A stretch of DNA of 10,826 bases from Lachnospiraceae bacterium UBA7225. Lineage in GTDB: Bacteria; Bacillota; Clostridia; Lachnospirales; Lachnospiraceae. Of the stretch, positions 1 through 6,431 are shown piece after piece. Positions within the stretch are counted from its first letter, which is position 1, and each line of letters begins with the position of its first letter. The stretch lies in assembly GCA_002473385.1 (NCBI GenBank), contig DKTR01000130.1:22630-33455 (forward strand), given 5' to 3'. Under the pieces are notes generated by a model. That model saw nothing but the letters and a program-made list of their open reading frames with translations, was not told where the DNA came from and ran no database searches. Both the position numbers and the translations under genes were made by a program.

Positions 1-993
1 CGCTTTAACAAGGCGCAGCAGGACGCATTTCTCCCGTTTGTGGAGAAGGGCAGCATCATTCTGATCGGAGCGACCACAGAAAATCCGTCTTTCGAGGTAA
101 ACGCGGCGCTTCTGTCGCGCTGCCGGGTATTTGTACTGAAAGCGCTGGAGGAAAAGGACCTCGTGCGGCTGCTGAAAAATGCGCTGGCCAGCCCGGCTGG
201 CTTTTTGCACTCTAATGTAAAAATGAGTGAGAGGCAGCTGCAGGCGATTGCGGCATTTGCGAACGGAGATGCCCGCACAGCATTAAATACGCTGGAAATG
301 GCGGTCACAAACGGCGAGATCAGTGCGGAGGGGATTATCGTCACGGATGAGGGCCTGGAGCAGTGCATCAGCCGGAAGTCGCTTCTGTATGATAAAAGCG
401 GCGAGGAGCATTATAATCTCATATCGGCGCTGCATAAATCCATGCGCAACAGCGATCCGGACGCGGCGATCTACTGGATGTGCCGGATGCTGGAGGGCGG
501 CGAAAACCCGTTGTATATCGCGCGCAGGCTCATCCGTTTTGCCAGCGAGGATATCGGCATGGCGGACAGCCAGGCGCTGCAGGTGGCGGTGGCTGCGTAC
601 CAGGCATGTCATTTTCTGGGGATGCCCGAGTGCGATGTTCATCTGACGCATGCGGTCACCTATCTTGCCATGGCACCGAAGTCAAACGCGCTCTATGCGG
701 CGTGCGAGGAGTGCAAACGGGATGTGAAGGAGCGGCGGGCGGAGCCGGTTCCGCTCTGGCTGCGGAATGCCCCGACCGGGCTGATGAAGGAGCTTCATTA
801 TGGCGAGGGTTATCAGTATGCGCACGACACAGAGGAAAAGCTGACGGCAATGCAATGTCTGCCGGAGGCGCTGGCGGACCGGGAATATTACCGCCCGACG
901 GTGCAGGGCGCGGAGAGCGCAGTGAAAAAGCATTTAGAAGAGGTAAAGGAGTGGAAGCGACATGAGCGGACAGCTCACAAGAGAACTATTTGA
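1..993 (+). CDS. rarA: RarA/MgsA replication-associated AAA+ ATPase, 5'-truncated by window edge
   Basis: This is the 3' part of a RarA (MgsA) clamp-loader-like AAA+ ATPase, a cytoplasmic protein that acts at stalled replication forks. The frame is open from base 1, so the gene begins outside the window; 330 residues are visible of an expected 430-440, and the Walker A and B region is missing. The visible part opens with RFNKAQQDAFLPFVE, typical of the segment after Walker B. It continues with the sensor-1 stretch GATTENPSF (visible residues 23-31) and an arginine-finger region SRCR (39-42). The second half is the MgsA/RarA C-terminal domain, with RRLIRFASEDIGMAD and the helix ending in YLAMAPKSNALY. 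The gene overlaps the following aminopeptidase gene by 32 bp in another frame, which suggests co-transcription and perhaps coupled translation. The family call is firm; the exact role in this organism is inferred. Confidence 0.95.
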   Translation, partial: RFNKAQQDAFLPFVEKGSIILIGATTENPSFEVNAALLSRCRVFVLKALEEKDLVRLLKNALASPAGFLHSNVKMSERQLQAIAAFANGDARTALNTLEMAVTNGEISAEGIIVTDEGLEQCISRKSLLYDKSGEEHYNLISALHKSMRNSDPDAAIYWMCRMLEGGENPLYIARRLIRFASEDIGMADSQALQVAVAAYQACHFLGMPECDVHLTHAVTYLAMAPKSNALYAACEECKRDVKERRAEPVPLWLRNAPTGLMKELHYGEGYQYAHDTEEKLTAMQCLPEALADREYYRPTVQGAESAVKKHLEEVKEWKRHERTAHKRTI

Positions 994-3070
994 TTTTATA
1001 GAGGGGAGTCCAAGCTGTTTCCATGCAGTGGAATCCATGCGCAGGCAGCTTGGCGATGCGGGCTACACACAGCTTCTGGAAAGTAAGCAGTGGAATCTTG
1101 TGCCTGGTGGAAAGTATTATGTGATCCGCAACGGTTCTTCTTTGATTGCGTTCAGGATTCCGGTTGCGGAAATCCGTGGCTTCCAGATCATGGCAAGCCA
1201 CAGTGATTCTCCGTGCTTTAAGATCAAGGAAAATCCGGAGATGGAAGCGGAGGGACACTATGTAAGGCTGAACGTGGAAAAGTACGGCGGAATGCTGATG
1301 GCACCCTGGTTTGACCGCCCGCTTTCTGTGGCTGGCCGTCTGATGGTGCGCGAGGACGGGCAGATTAAAACAAAGCTGGTAAATGTAGACCGTGATCTTT
1401 TGATGATCCCCAATCTCGCTATCCATATGAACCGGGAAGCGAATGACGGCATGAAGTACAACGTGCAGAAGGATCTGCTGCCGCTTTATGGGGACGGGAC
1501 GGCGAAAGGCAGTTTTTCAAAGCTTATTGCACAGACGGCAGGAGTACTGCCGGAGACGGTGATTGGCAGCGACCTGTTTTTATATAATCGTATGCCGGGC
1601 AGCATCTGGGGCGCGAACCGGGAATTTATTTCCATTGGAAAGCTGGATGACCTGCAGTGCGCATTTTCTTCGCTGAAGGGCTTTCTGGAAGCGGAAGAGG
1701 GGGAGAGCATTCCGGTACACTGCGTTTTTGACAACGAGGAAGTGGGCAGCGGAACCAGACAGGGAGCAGCCTCTACCTTTTTATATGATACACTTGCGAA
1801 TATCTGCGGATCGCTCGGAAAGACGATGATGGAATACCGCAGACTGCTGGCATCCAGTTTTATGCTTTCCGCAGATAATGCGCAGGGTGTGCATCCAAAT
1901 TACATGGACAAGGCATGTCCGACCAACCGCCCGTATTTAAACGGCGGTATTGTGATTAAATACAGCGCCAATCAGAAATACACGACGGATGGCATTGCGG
2001 CGGCAGTGTTTAAGGAGATCTGTGCGATGGCAGAGGTACCTTATCAGAATTATGTAAATCGTGCGGATATTCCGGGCGGTTCAACGCTCGGCAATATCTC
2101 CGGGACGCAGGTGGCAGTTGCCACGGTGGATATCGGGCTTGCGCAGCTCGCCATGCATTCGCCTTATGAGACGAGCGGCATCCATGATACGGAATATCTT
2201 GTGAGGGCGGCGAAGGTATTTTTCGAGAGCGCGGTGCAGGAGACCGGATATGGAAGCTTCCGGATCCGGCATGGTGGCCTGGCGGGCACCAGAATCCCTC
2301 TGGAGAGCCTTCCAAATACCAGAGATCTGGGCGGTATCCGCACGGTGGACGGCAGAGTGATCAGACCGCACAGGCTTCTGCGCAGCGGAGCGCTCGCAGG
2401 GATTTCTGATGCGGACCGGGATATACTTTTAAAGGAATACAGCCTGAGAACTGTCATTGATTTTCGGACGGATACTGAGCGTGAGGAAAAGCCGGACCCG
2501 GAGATAGAAGGTGTACGCCTTATCATCAATCCGATTGCAGAAGAGGAAACGATGGGGATTACCAGAGGCAGAAAAGGACTTCTGGAACTGCTGGATCTGA
2601 AACAGGACGCGGACACACTGATGATGGAAATCTATCCCCGGCTGGTGGGCGATGAGCTGTCGCGGGCGCGGTACGCCAGATTTTTCGAGCTTCTGCTCTC
2701 ACAGGAGGAGGGTGCTGTTCTCTGGCATTGCAGCGCGGGAAAAGACCGCGCCGGACTGGGCGCTGCACTGGTTTTATCGGCATTGGGAGTGCCGGAGGAC
2801 ATCATTCGGGAGGATTATCTGCTGACGAATGTTTATATGCAGCCGGCAAATGATTTTTTGCTTTCGCAGCTCGCGGAAGCTTCCGGTGTGAGTGCGGAAA
2901 AGCTCGCAAAGGTGAAAACTATTTTTGATGCGAAAGAAGCCTACTTTGACAGTGCGCTGAATTACATCAAAAACGAGTACGGAACGGTAACGGAATACCT
3001 GGAAAAAGCACTTGGCATGGACGCAGAGAAGCTGCAAAAACTGCAGCAGATGTATCTTATGGAAGAATAA
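962..3070 (+). CDS. M18 aminopeptidase fused to a C-terminal tyrosine-phosphatase-like domain
   Basis: A 702-residue cytoplasmic protein in two parts. Residues 1 to about 425 are an M18 (aspartyl-aminopeptidase type) metallopeptidase with all expected dinuclear-metal and catalytic positions: H80-x-D82, D229 in GKLDD, E259-E260 in DNEEVGSG, D305 in ADNAQGVHPNY and H399 in MHSPYE. After a linker of roughly 18 residues (about 425-443), residues 444-702 look like the Y_phosphatase3 family. They contain NTRDLGG at 452-458, DFRTDTERE at 500-508 and an intact CX5R loop, HCSAGKDRAG, with C590 and R596. M18 enzymes usually end near residue 430-460, so this is a true fusion and not an extended tail. 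The start ATG lies 10 nt after AAAGGAG (945-951) and the gene overlaps rarA. No internal ribosome site or in-frame start near the domain junction suggests separate synthesis of the phosphatase. Both domains look catalytically competent; substrates are unknown. Confidence 0.93.
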   Translation: MSGQLTRELFDFIEGSPSCFHAVESMRRQLGDAGYTQLLESKQWNLVPGGKYYVIRNGSSLIAFRIPVAEIRGFQIMASHSDSPCFKIKENPEMEAEGHYVRLNVEKYGGMLMAPWFDRPLSVAGRLMVREDGQIKTKLVNVDRDLLMIPNLAIHMNREANDGMKYNVQKDLLPLYGDGTAKGSFSKLIAQTAGVLPETVIGSDLFLYNRMPGSIWGANREFISIGKLDDLQCAFSSLKGFLEAEEGESIPVHCVFDNEEVGSGTRQGAASTFLYDTLANICGSLGKTMMEYRRLLASSFMLSADNAQGVHPNYMDKACPTNRPYLNGGIVIKYSANQKYTTDGIAAAVFKEICAMAEVPYQNYVNRADIPGGSTLGNISGTQVAVATVDIGLAQLAMHSPYETSGIHDTEYLVRAAKVFFESAVQETGYGSFRIRHGGLAGTRIPLESLPNTRDLGGIRTVDGRVIRPHRLLRSGALAGISDADRDILLKEYSLRTVIDFRTDTEREEKPDPEIEGVRLIINPIAEEETMGITRGRKGLLELLDLKQDADTLMMEIYPRLVGDELSRARYARFFELLLSQEEGAVLWHCSAGKDRAGLGAALVLSALGVPEDIIREDYLLTNVYMQPANDFLLSQLAEASGVSAEKLAKVKTIFDAKEAYFDSALNYIKNEYGTVTEYLEKALGMDAEKLQKLQQMYLMEE

Positions 3071-3083
3071 AGGAAAGATGAGG

Positions 3084-3113
3084 GGTCTATTTAAATTCCT
3101 CTCTGCATAGACT
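3084..3113 (+). promoter_or_regulatory. Candidate sigma-E-type promoter for sipL
   Basis: GTCTATT at 3084-3090 and CATAGACT at 3106-3113 are separated by 15 nt. They resemble the sporulation sigma-E consensus (-35 KMATATT, -10 CATACAAT), matching 5 of 7 and 6 of 8 positions. SipL genes in clostridia are expected to be mother-cell genes, so a sigma-E promoter here fits. Predicted transcription would start near 3120, inside the loop or 3' arm of the hairpin described next. This is a by-eye match and could be chance. Confidence 0.4.
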
Positions 3114-3143
3114 GCTAAGAGACTATGCAGGGAGGGATTTTTT
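3093..3143 (+). terminator. Intrinsic terminator hairpin overlapping the sipL ribosome site
   Basis: The arms 3095-3110 and 3123-3138 pair over 16 bp with two G-U pairs, extendable by two A-T pairs, around a 12-nt loop. Six T residues (3138-3143) follow, and the GTG start of sipL comes immediately after. This has the form of a Rho-independent terminator for the rarA-aminopeptidase transcript. The 3' arm contains GGGAGGG (3130-3136), which is the only Shine-Dalgarno sequence available to sipL, 7 nt before its GTG. Confidence 0.8.
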
Positions 3144-4703
3144 GTGGAATTATTGAAGAAAAATATACATATGATGCGCGAGAAGGGAAGGACTGTCAAC
3201 CGGATCACGCTGGAGGAAGACTGTAATGTGCCGGATTCCCAGGCAGATGCCGAGCGCATTATTCAGAACAAAGCGGAAGTAAAGATGGAAGATGTGCAGG
3301 TGGATGCCGATCAGATTACGATTACAGGCTTTCTGCAGGTTTGTGTGCTTTACATTGCGGACACGCCGGAGCATCCGCTTGGCAGATTGGATGCAAAGAT
3401 GTCTTTCAAAGGAAAGCAGAATCTGCCGGGAGCTGTTCCAGGGGAGAATGTACATCTGAAATGGGATGTGGAGGATATCAATGTATCGCTGATTAATTCC
3501 AGAAAGCTGAGTCTGAAAGCGCTGATTGCATTTACTGCTTCTACAGAAGAAATTTATGACGCACAGGCGGCAGTAGAGCTGCATGGTGTGTCCGAGGTGA
3601 GTACTCTGACGAAGGATCTGGAGCTGCTGCAGCTTGTTGTCCAGAAAAAGGATATTCTGCGGATTAAGGACGAAGCGACGGTATCTTCCAATAAGCCCAA
3701 TATCGCAAATGTCCTCTGGGAAAGCATCCAGCTTAGAGGAACCGACAGCCGCGTGCTGGACGGACAGCTGGATATCAAGGGCGAGCTGTTTGTATTTGTG
3801 CTGTATGAGGGAGACGATGAAAACCGCACGAAGCAGTGGCTGGAAACCGCCCTGCCCTTCCAGGGAACGATTGAGTGCAAGGAATGCACGGCAGATATGA
3901 TTCCGCAGATCGATATTGTACTTTCACAGAGCAGCCTGGAGGTGCTGGAGGATTATGACGGGGAGCGGCGTCTGCTTTCCATTGAGGCAGTGCTTGATCT
4001 GGACATCAAGCTGTACGTGGAGGAACAGGTGCGTGTGCTGGAGGACATCTATTCGCCGGTCCGCAATCTGCAGCCGGTTACGCAGCAGCAGATTTATGAA
4101 AGCCTCCTGGTAAAGAATTTTTCCAAGATCCGGGCGAGTGAGCGCATCCGCCTTGATGGAAAGCAGCCGCGTATGCTTCAGACCTGCAGCAGCCGCGGCG
4201 AAGTGCGTGTCGACAACACGACGATCACGGAGCAGGGCATTGAGGTGGAAGGGGCGGTCTTTGTCACCATTCTGTACGTTTCCTCGGATGACAAGGCGCC
4301 TTATGCAGTGATGGAGGGTGCTGTGCCGTTCACACAGACCATTGAAGTAAAAAATATTACGCCGGAATGCCGGTTTACCCTGCAGACCGATCTGGAGCAG
4401 TTATCCACTACGATGATCGACAGTGAAGAAATCGAGGCGAAAATCTGTGTAAATCTGAATGCCTTTGTGGTGCGCGTCCATCATGAGCAGTGTATTGTGG
4501 ATATTGAAGAGCGGGAGATGGATCTGAAAAAGCTGCAGGAGCTTCCGGGAATCGTTGGATATATTGTGCAGCCGGGGGATACACTGTGGGAGATATCCAA
4601 GCATTATTTCACGACACCGCAGAGGATATGTGCGCTGAATAAGCTGGAAGAGAAGGATGTACGTCCGGGAACGCAGCTGATAATTTTGAAAACAGTGAGC
4701 TGA
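3144..4703 (+). CDS. sipL: SipL-like spore morphogenesis protein (SPOCS/DUF3794 domains plus LysM)
   Basis: A 519-residue protein with three SPOCS (DUF3794) repeats at roughly 38-115, 195-285 and 345-430, each with a beta-rich I-x-G-x-(L/V)-x-V-x-(V/I)-LY core (for example GELFVFVLY near 213-221 and GAVFVTILY near 370-378). A C-terminal LysM domain spans about 473-516 (YIVQPGDTLWEISKHY). The arrangement and length match SipL of Clostridioides difficile, the clostridial counterpart of SpoVID, which binds SpoIVA and helps hold the coat around the forespore. LysM may contact cortex-like material or proteins. There is no signal peptide or membrane segment, as expected for a mother-cell cytosolic protein. 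GTG was chosen because it is preceded by GGGAGGG at 7 nt and the protein opens with MELLKKNIHM, typical of the family. The family call is strong; the gene name is by architecture. Confidence 0.9.
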   Translation: MELLKKNIHMMREKGRTVNRITLEEDCNVPDSQADAERIIQNKAEVKMEDVQVDADQITITGFLQVCVLYIADTPEHPLGRLDAKMSFKGKQNLPGAVPGENVHLKWDVEDINVSLINSRKLSLKALIAFTASTEEIYDAQAAVELHGVSEVSTLTKDLELLQLVVQKKDILRIKDEATVSSNKPNIANVLWESIQLRGTDSRVLDGQLDIKGELFVFVLYEGDDENRTKQWLETALPFQGTIECKECTADMIPQIDIVLSQSSLEVLEDYDGERRLLSIEAVLDLDIKLYVEEQVRVLEDIYSPVRNLQPVTQQQIYESLLVKNFSKIRASERIRLDGKQPRMLQTCSSRGEVRVDNTTITEQGIEVEGAVFVTILYVSSDDKAPYAVMEGAVPFTQTIEVKNITPECRFTLQTDLEQLSTTMIDSEEIEAKICVNLNAFVVRVHHEQCIVDIEEREMDLKKLQELPGIVGYIVQPGDTLWEISKHYFTTPQRICALNKLEEKDVRPGTQLIILKTVS

Positions 4704-4709
4704 CAGCGG

Positions 4710-4738
4710 TTGCAATCTTGTTCGGAATATGATACAAT
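4710..4738 (+). promoter_or_regulatory. Sigma-A-type promoter of the ispE-gntR unit
   Basis: TTGCAA (4710-4715) and TACAAT (4733-4738) are separated by 17 nt, and TG at 4730-4731 gives an extended -10. This places transcription start near 4744-4745, about 33 nt before the ispE start codon. It begins 6 nt after the sipL stop, where no sipL terminator is evident. Confidence 0.75.
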
Positions 4739-4758
4739 TCTGGTAGAATTGTATACAA
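4732..4758. promoter_or_regulatory. Candidate GntR-type operator: inverted repeat with TTGTATACAA palindrome
   Basis: ATACAATTC (4732-4740) and GAATTGTAT (4746-4754) form a perfect 9-bp inverted repeat around a 5-nt centre. The right arm also belongs to a perfect 10-nt palindrome, TTGTATACAA (4749-4758). From memory, the same decamer is the core of the Bacillus subtilis GntR operator. The elements cover the -10 box, the predicted start site and the first transcribed bases, a normal place for a repressor. A GntR-family regulator is encoded in the same unit. No T-run follows, so it is unlikely to be a terminator. Confidence 0.6.
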
Positions 4759-4777
4759 AATACGAGTGAGGTACATG

Positions 4778-5632
4778 ATGAAGGAAATTAAATTGAAAGC
4801 AAAGGCAAAAATCAATCTTGGCCTTGATGTACTTCGAAAAAGAGAAGATGGTTATCATGAAGTACGAATGATTATGCAGACCATTCCGCTGTACGACAAG
4901 CTGACTATGCGTACGGCAGAGGACGGTCAGATCCGCCTCCAGACAAACCTGCGCTTCCTGCCTGTCGGAGAAGATAATCTGGTATACCGGGCGGCAAAGC
5001 TGCTGATGGACGAGTTTCAGATAAAGCAGGGCGTGGAGATAGATCTTGTCAAATATATTCCGGTCGCTGCCGGAATGGCGGGCGGAAGTTCTGATGCTGC
5101 GGCAGCGCTGGTGGGTGTGAATAAGCTGTTTAATCTCGGACTGAGCATAGAGCAGCTGATGGAGCGCGGCGTAAAGATCGGGGCAGATGTTCCCTTCTGT
5201 GTCATGCGCGGGACAGCGCTTGCGGAAGGAATCGGTGAAAAACTGACACCGCTGCCGCCCATGCCGAAATGTCACATTTTGATTGCAAAGCCCGGTATTC
5301 ATGTGTCGACGAAATTTGTATATGGAAATCTGCGGGCAGATGCATTGAAGGAACATCCGGATATCGACGGTCAGATTGAGGCGCTGAAGCGCGGTGATCT
5401 GCGGAAACTGGCACGTCTTATGGGGAATGTACTGGAAACCGTTACGGTTCCCGAATATCCGGTCATCCGTCAGATTAAAGAAACCATGATGACGTGCGGA
5501 GCGCTGAATGCTATGATGAGCGGAAGTGGTCCGACTGTATTTGGATTGTTTGAAGAGGAAGCGGCGGCGCAGGAGGCTTATCGCATGTTTAGCGAAGACG
5601 GGGATGCCAGGCAGGTTTATCTTGTATCATAG
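4778..5632 (+). CDS. ispE: 4-diphosphocytidyl-2-C-methyl-D-erythritol kinase (IspE)
   Basis: A 284-residue GHMP-family kinase of the MEP (non-mevalonate) isoprenoid pathway. It uses ATP to phosphorylate the 2-hydroxyl of CDP-methylerythritol in the cytoplasm. Seen directly: the N-terminal AKAKINLGLDVL with the expected substrate/catalytic K11, the glycine-rich GHMP ATP loop PVAAGMAGGSSDAAAAL (95-111), the catalytic D137 in GADVPFC, and the C-terminal motif MSGSGPTVFGLF (247-258). Length is normal for the family. A GTG at 4766 and an ATG at 4775 are also in frame, but GAGGT at 4768-4772 is a ribosome site best spaced (5 nt) for the ATG at 4778, giving the usual MKEIKLKAKAKINL start. It is followed after 39 bp by a GntR regulator and has its own promoter with a possible operator. 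Confidence 0.95.
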   Translation: MKEIKLKAKAKINLGLDVLRKREDGYHEVRMIMQTIPLYDKLTMRTAEDGQIRLQTNLRFLPVGEDNLVYRAAKLLMDEFQIKQGVEIDLVKYIPVAAGMAGGSSDAAAALVGVNKLFNLGLSIEQLMERGVKIGADVPFCVMRGTALAEGIGEKLTPLPPMPKCHILIAKPGIHVSTKFVYGNLRADALKEHPDIDGQIEALKRGDLRKLARLMGNVLETVTVPEYPVIRQIKETMMTCGALNAMMSGSGPTVFGLFEEEAAAQEAYRMFSEDGDARQVYLVS

Positions 5633-5671
5633 GATGCGGGGCAAAAGTGATGATAATGTACGGAGGAAAAA

Positions 5672-6355
5672 ATGAACGATAATTTCCATGTAGATATGAA
5701 TGAATATCTCCCTCTGCGGGATGTAGTATTTAATACTCTGCGGAAAGCGATTTTGAAGGGAGAATTAAAGCCGGGTGAGCGCCTGATGGAGATTCAGCTT
5801 GCGCAGCGTCTCGGAGTGAGCCGCACGCCGGTACGGGAGGCTATCCGGAAGCTGGAGCTGGAGGGGCTGGTGCGTATGATGCCCCGGCGCGGAGCCGTAG
5901 TGGCGGAGATTACCCTGCAGGATCTGGAAGATGTGCTGGAGGTGCGTGCTGTGCTGGAAGAGCTCGCTGTCCAGAAGGCATGCGAAAATATCACGGAAGA
6001 TCAGCTTCGCGACTTGAAAAAAGCTGCGAACGACTTCAGACGCAGTTTGGAGGATGACAATCTGCTCGCCTGCGTGGAGACTGACATGGCATTTCACGAG
6101 ATTATTTACGGTGCGGCAAACAACCGCCGTCTGCAGCAGATGCTTCAGAACATCCGCGAGCAGATGTACCGTTACCGTCTGGAGTATTTGAAGGATAAGA
6201 GGATGCACCGCCTGCTGGTGGAGGAGCACGATACCATCCGCCGTGCTTTAAAGAAGCGGGATGCAGTGAAAGCAGGAAGCGCCATGCGCACACACATCGA
6301 CAATCAGAAGGATTCTATGGTACGCAGCCTGTCCGGAAGCGTCCAGGCTGAATAA
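5672..6355 (+). CDS. GntR-family transcriptional regulator, FadR subfamily (FCD domain)
   Basis: A 227-residue DNA-binding regulator. Residues about 14-80 form a winged helix typical of GntR: LRDVVFNTLRKAILKGELKPGERLMEIQLA, then the recognition helix LGVSRTPVREAIRKLELEGLV and the wing PRRGAVVAEIT. Residues about 86-215 are an all-helical FCD ligand domain with the usual metal-binding positions D138 and H142 (TDMAFHE), H186 (EEHD) and H208 (MRTHID), so it probably holds a metal ion that helps bind a small carboxylate-like effector. The effector cannot be told from sequence. GGAGG at 5662-5666 sets the ATG. The gene sits 39 bp after ispE with no promoter seen between, so the two are probably one transcript, and a palindrome at the ispE promoter suggests autoregulation. 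A terminator follows. Confidence 0.93.
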   Translation: MNDNFHVDMNEYLPLRDVVFNTLRKAILKGELKPGERLMEIQLAQRLGVSRTPVREAIRKLELEGLVRMMPRRGAVVAEITLQDLEDVLEVRAVLEELAVQKACENITEDQLRDLKKAANDFRRSLEDDNLLACVETDMAFHEIIYGAANNRRLQQMLQNIREQMYRYRLEYLKDKRMHRLLVEEHDTIRRALKKRDAVKAGSAMRTHIDNQKDSMVRSLSGSVQAE

Positions 6356-6377
6356 AAAGGAAAAAAATGGATAGGAT

Positions 6378-6411
6378 AACGAGAGGACACATTGTGTGAT
6401 CCTCTCGTTTT
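6378..6411 (+). terminator. Rho-independent terminator after the gntR gene
   Basis: AACGAGAGGA (6378-6387) pairs perfectly with TCCTCTCGTT (6400-6409). An inner CACA/TGTG stem (6388-6391 with 6395-6398) extends it past a single bulged A. Only four T residues follow (6408-6411), so it may be leaky. It separates the ispE-gntR unit from the germination genes. Confidence 0.75.
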
Positions 6412-6421
6412 GCTATTAGCC

Positions 6422-6431
6422 AGGAGGTGAT
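6422..6431 (+). promoter_or_regulatory. Very strong ribosome site AGGAGGTGAT with no ATG/GTG/TTG at normal spacing
   Basis: AGGAGGTGAT is a 10-nt match to the anti-Shine-Dalgarno end of 16S rRNA. The only canonical start codon in the receptor frame is the GTG at 6427-6429, which lies inside this site. At usual spacing the in-frame codons are CTC (6433) and ATA (6436), with ATT at 6430. Initiation may therefore use a rare start codon. Confidence 0.6.

Noticed and set aside
4732..4754. The ispE upstream inverted repeat as the sipL terminator
   Set aside because: The stem is AT-rich and followed by ACAAAA with no T-run on the + strand; it overlaps a good promoter, so an operator is more likely.
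4766..4777. GTG 4766 or ATG 4775 as ispE start
   Set aside because: GTG 4766 lies in the ribosome site itself and ATG 4775 is only 2 nt from it; ATG 4778 has normal spacing and the usual family N-terminus.
4604..5356. Long - strand open frame (250 codons) opposite sipL end and ispE
   Set aside because: It is antisense to the well-supported IspE, has no domain-like pattern, and crosses the promoter region of the ispE unit.
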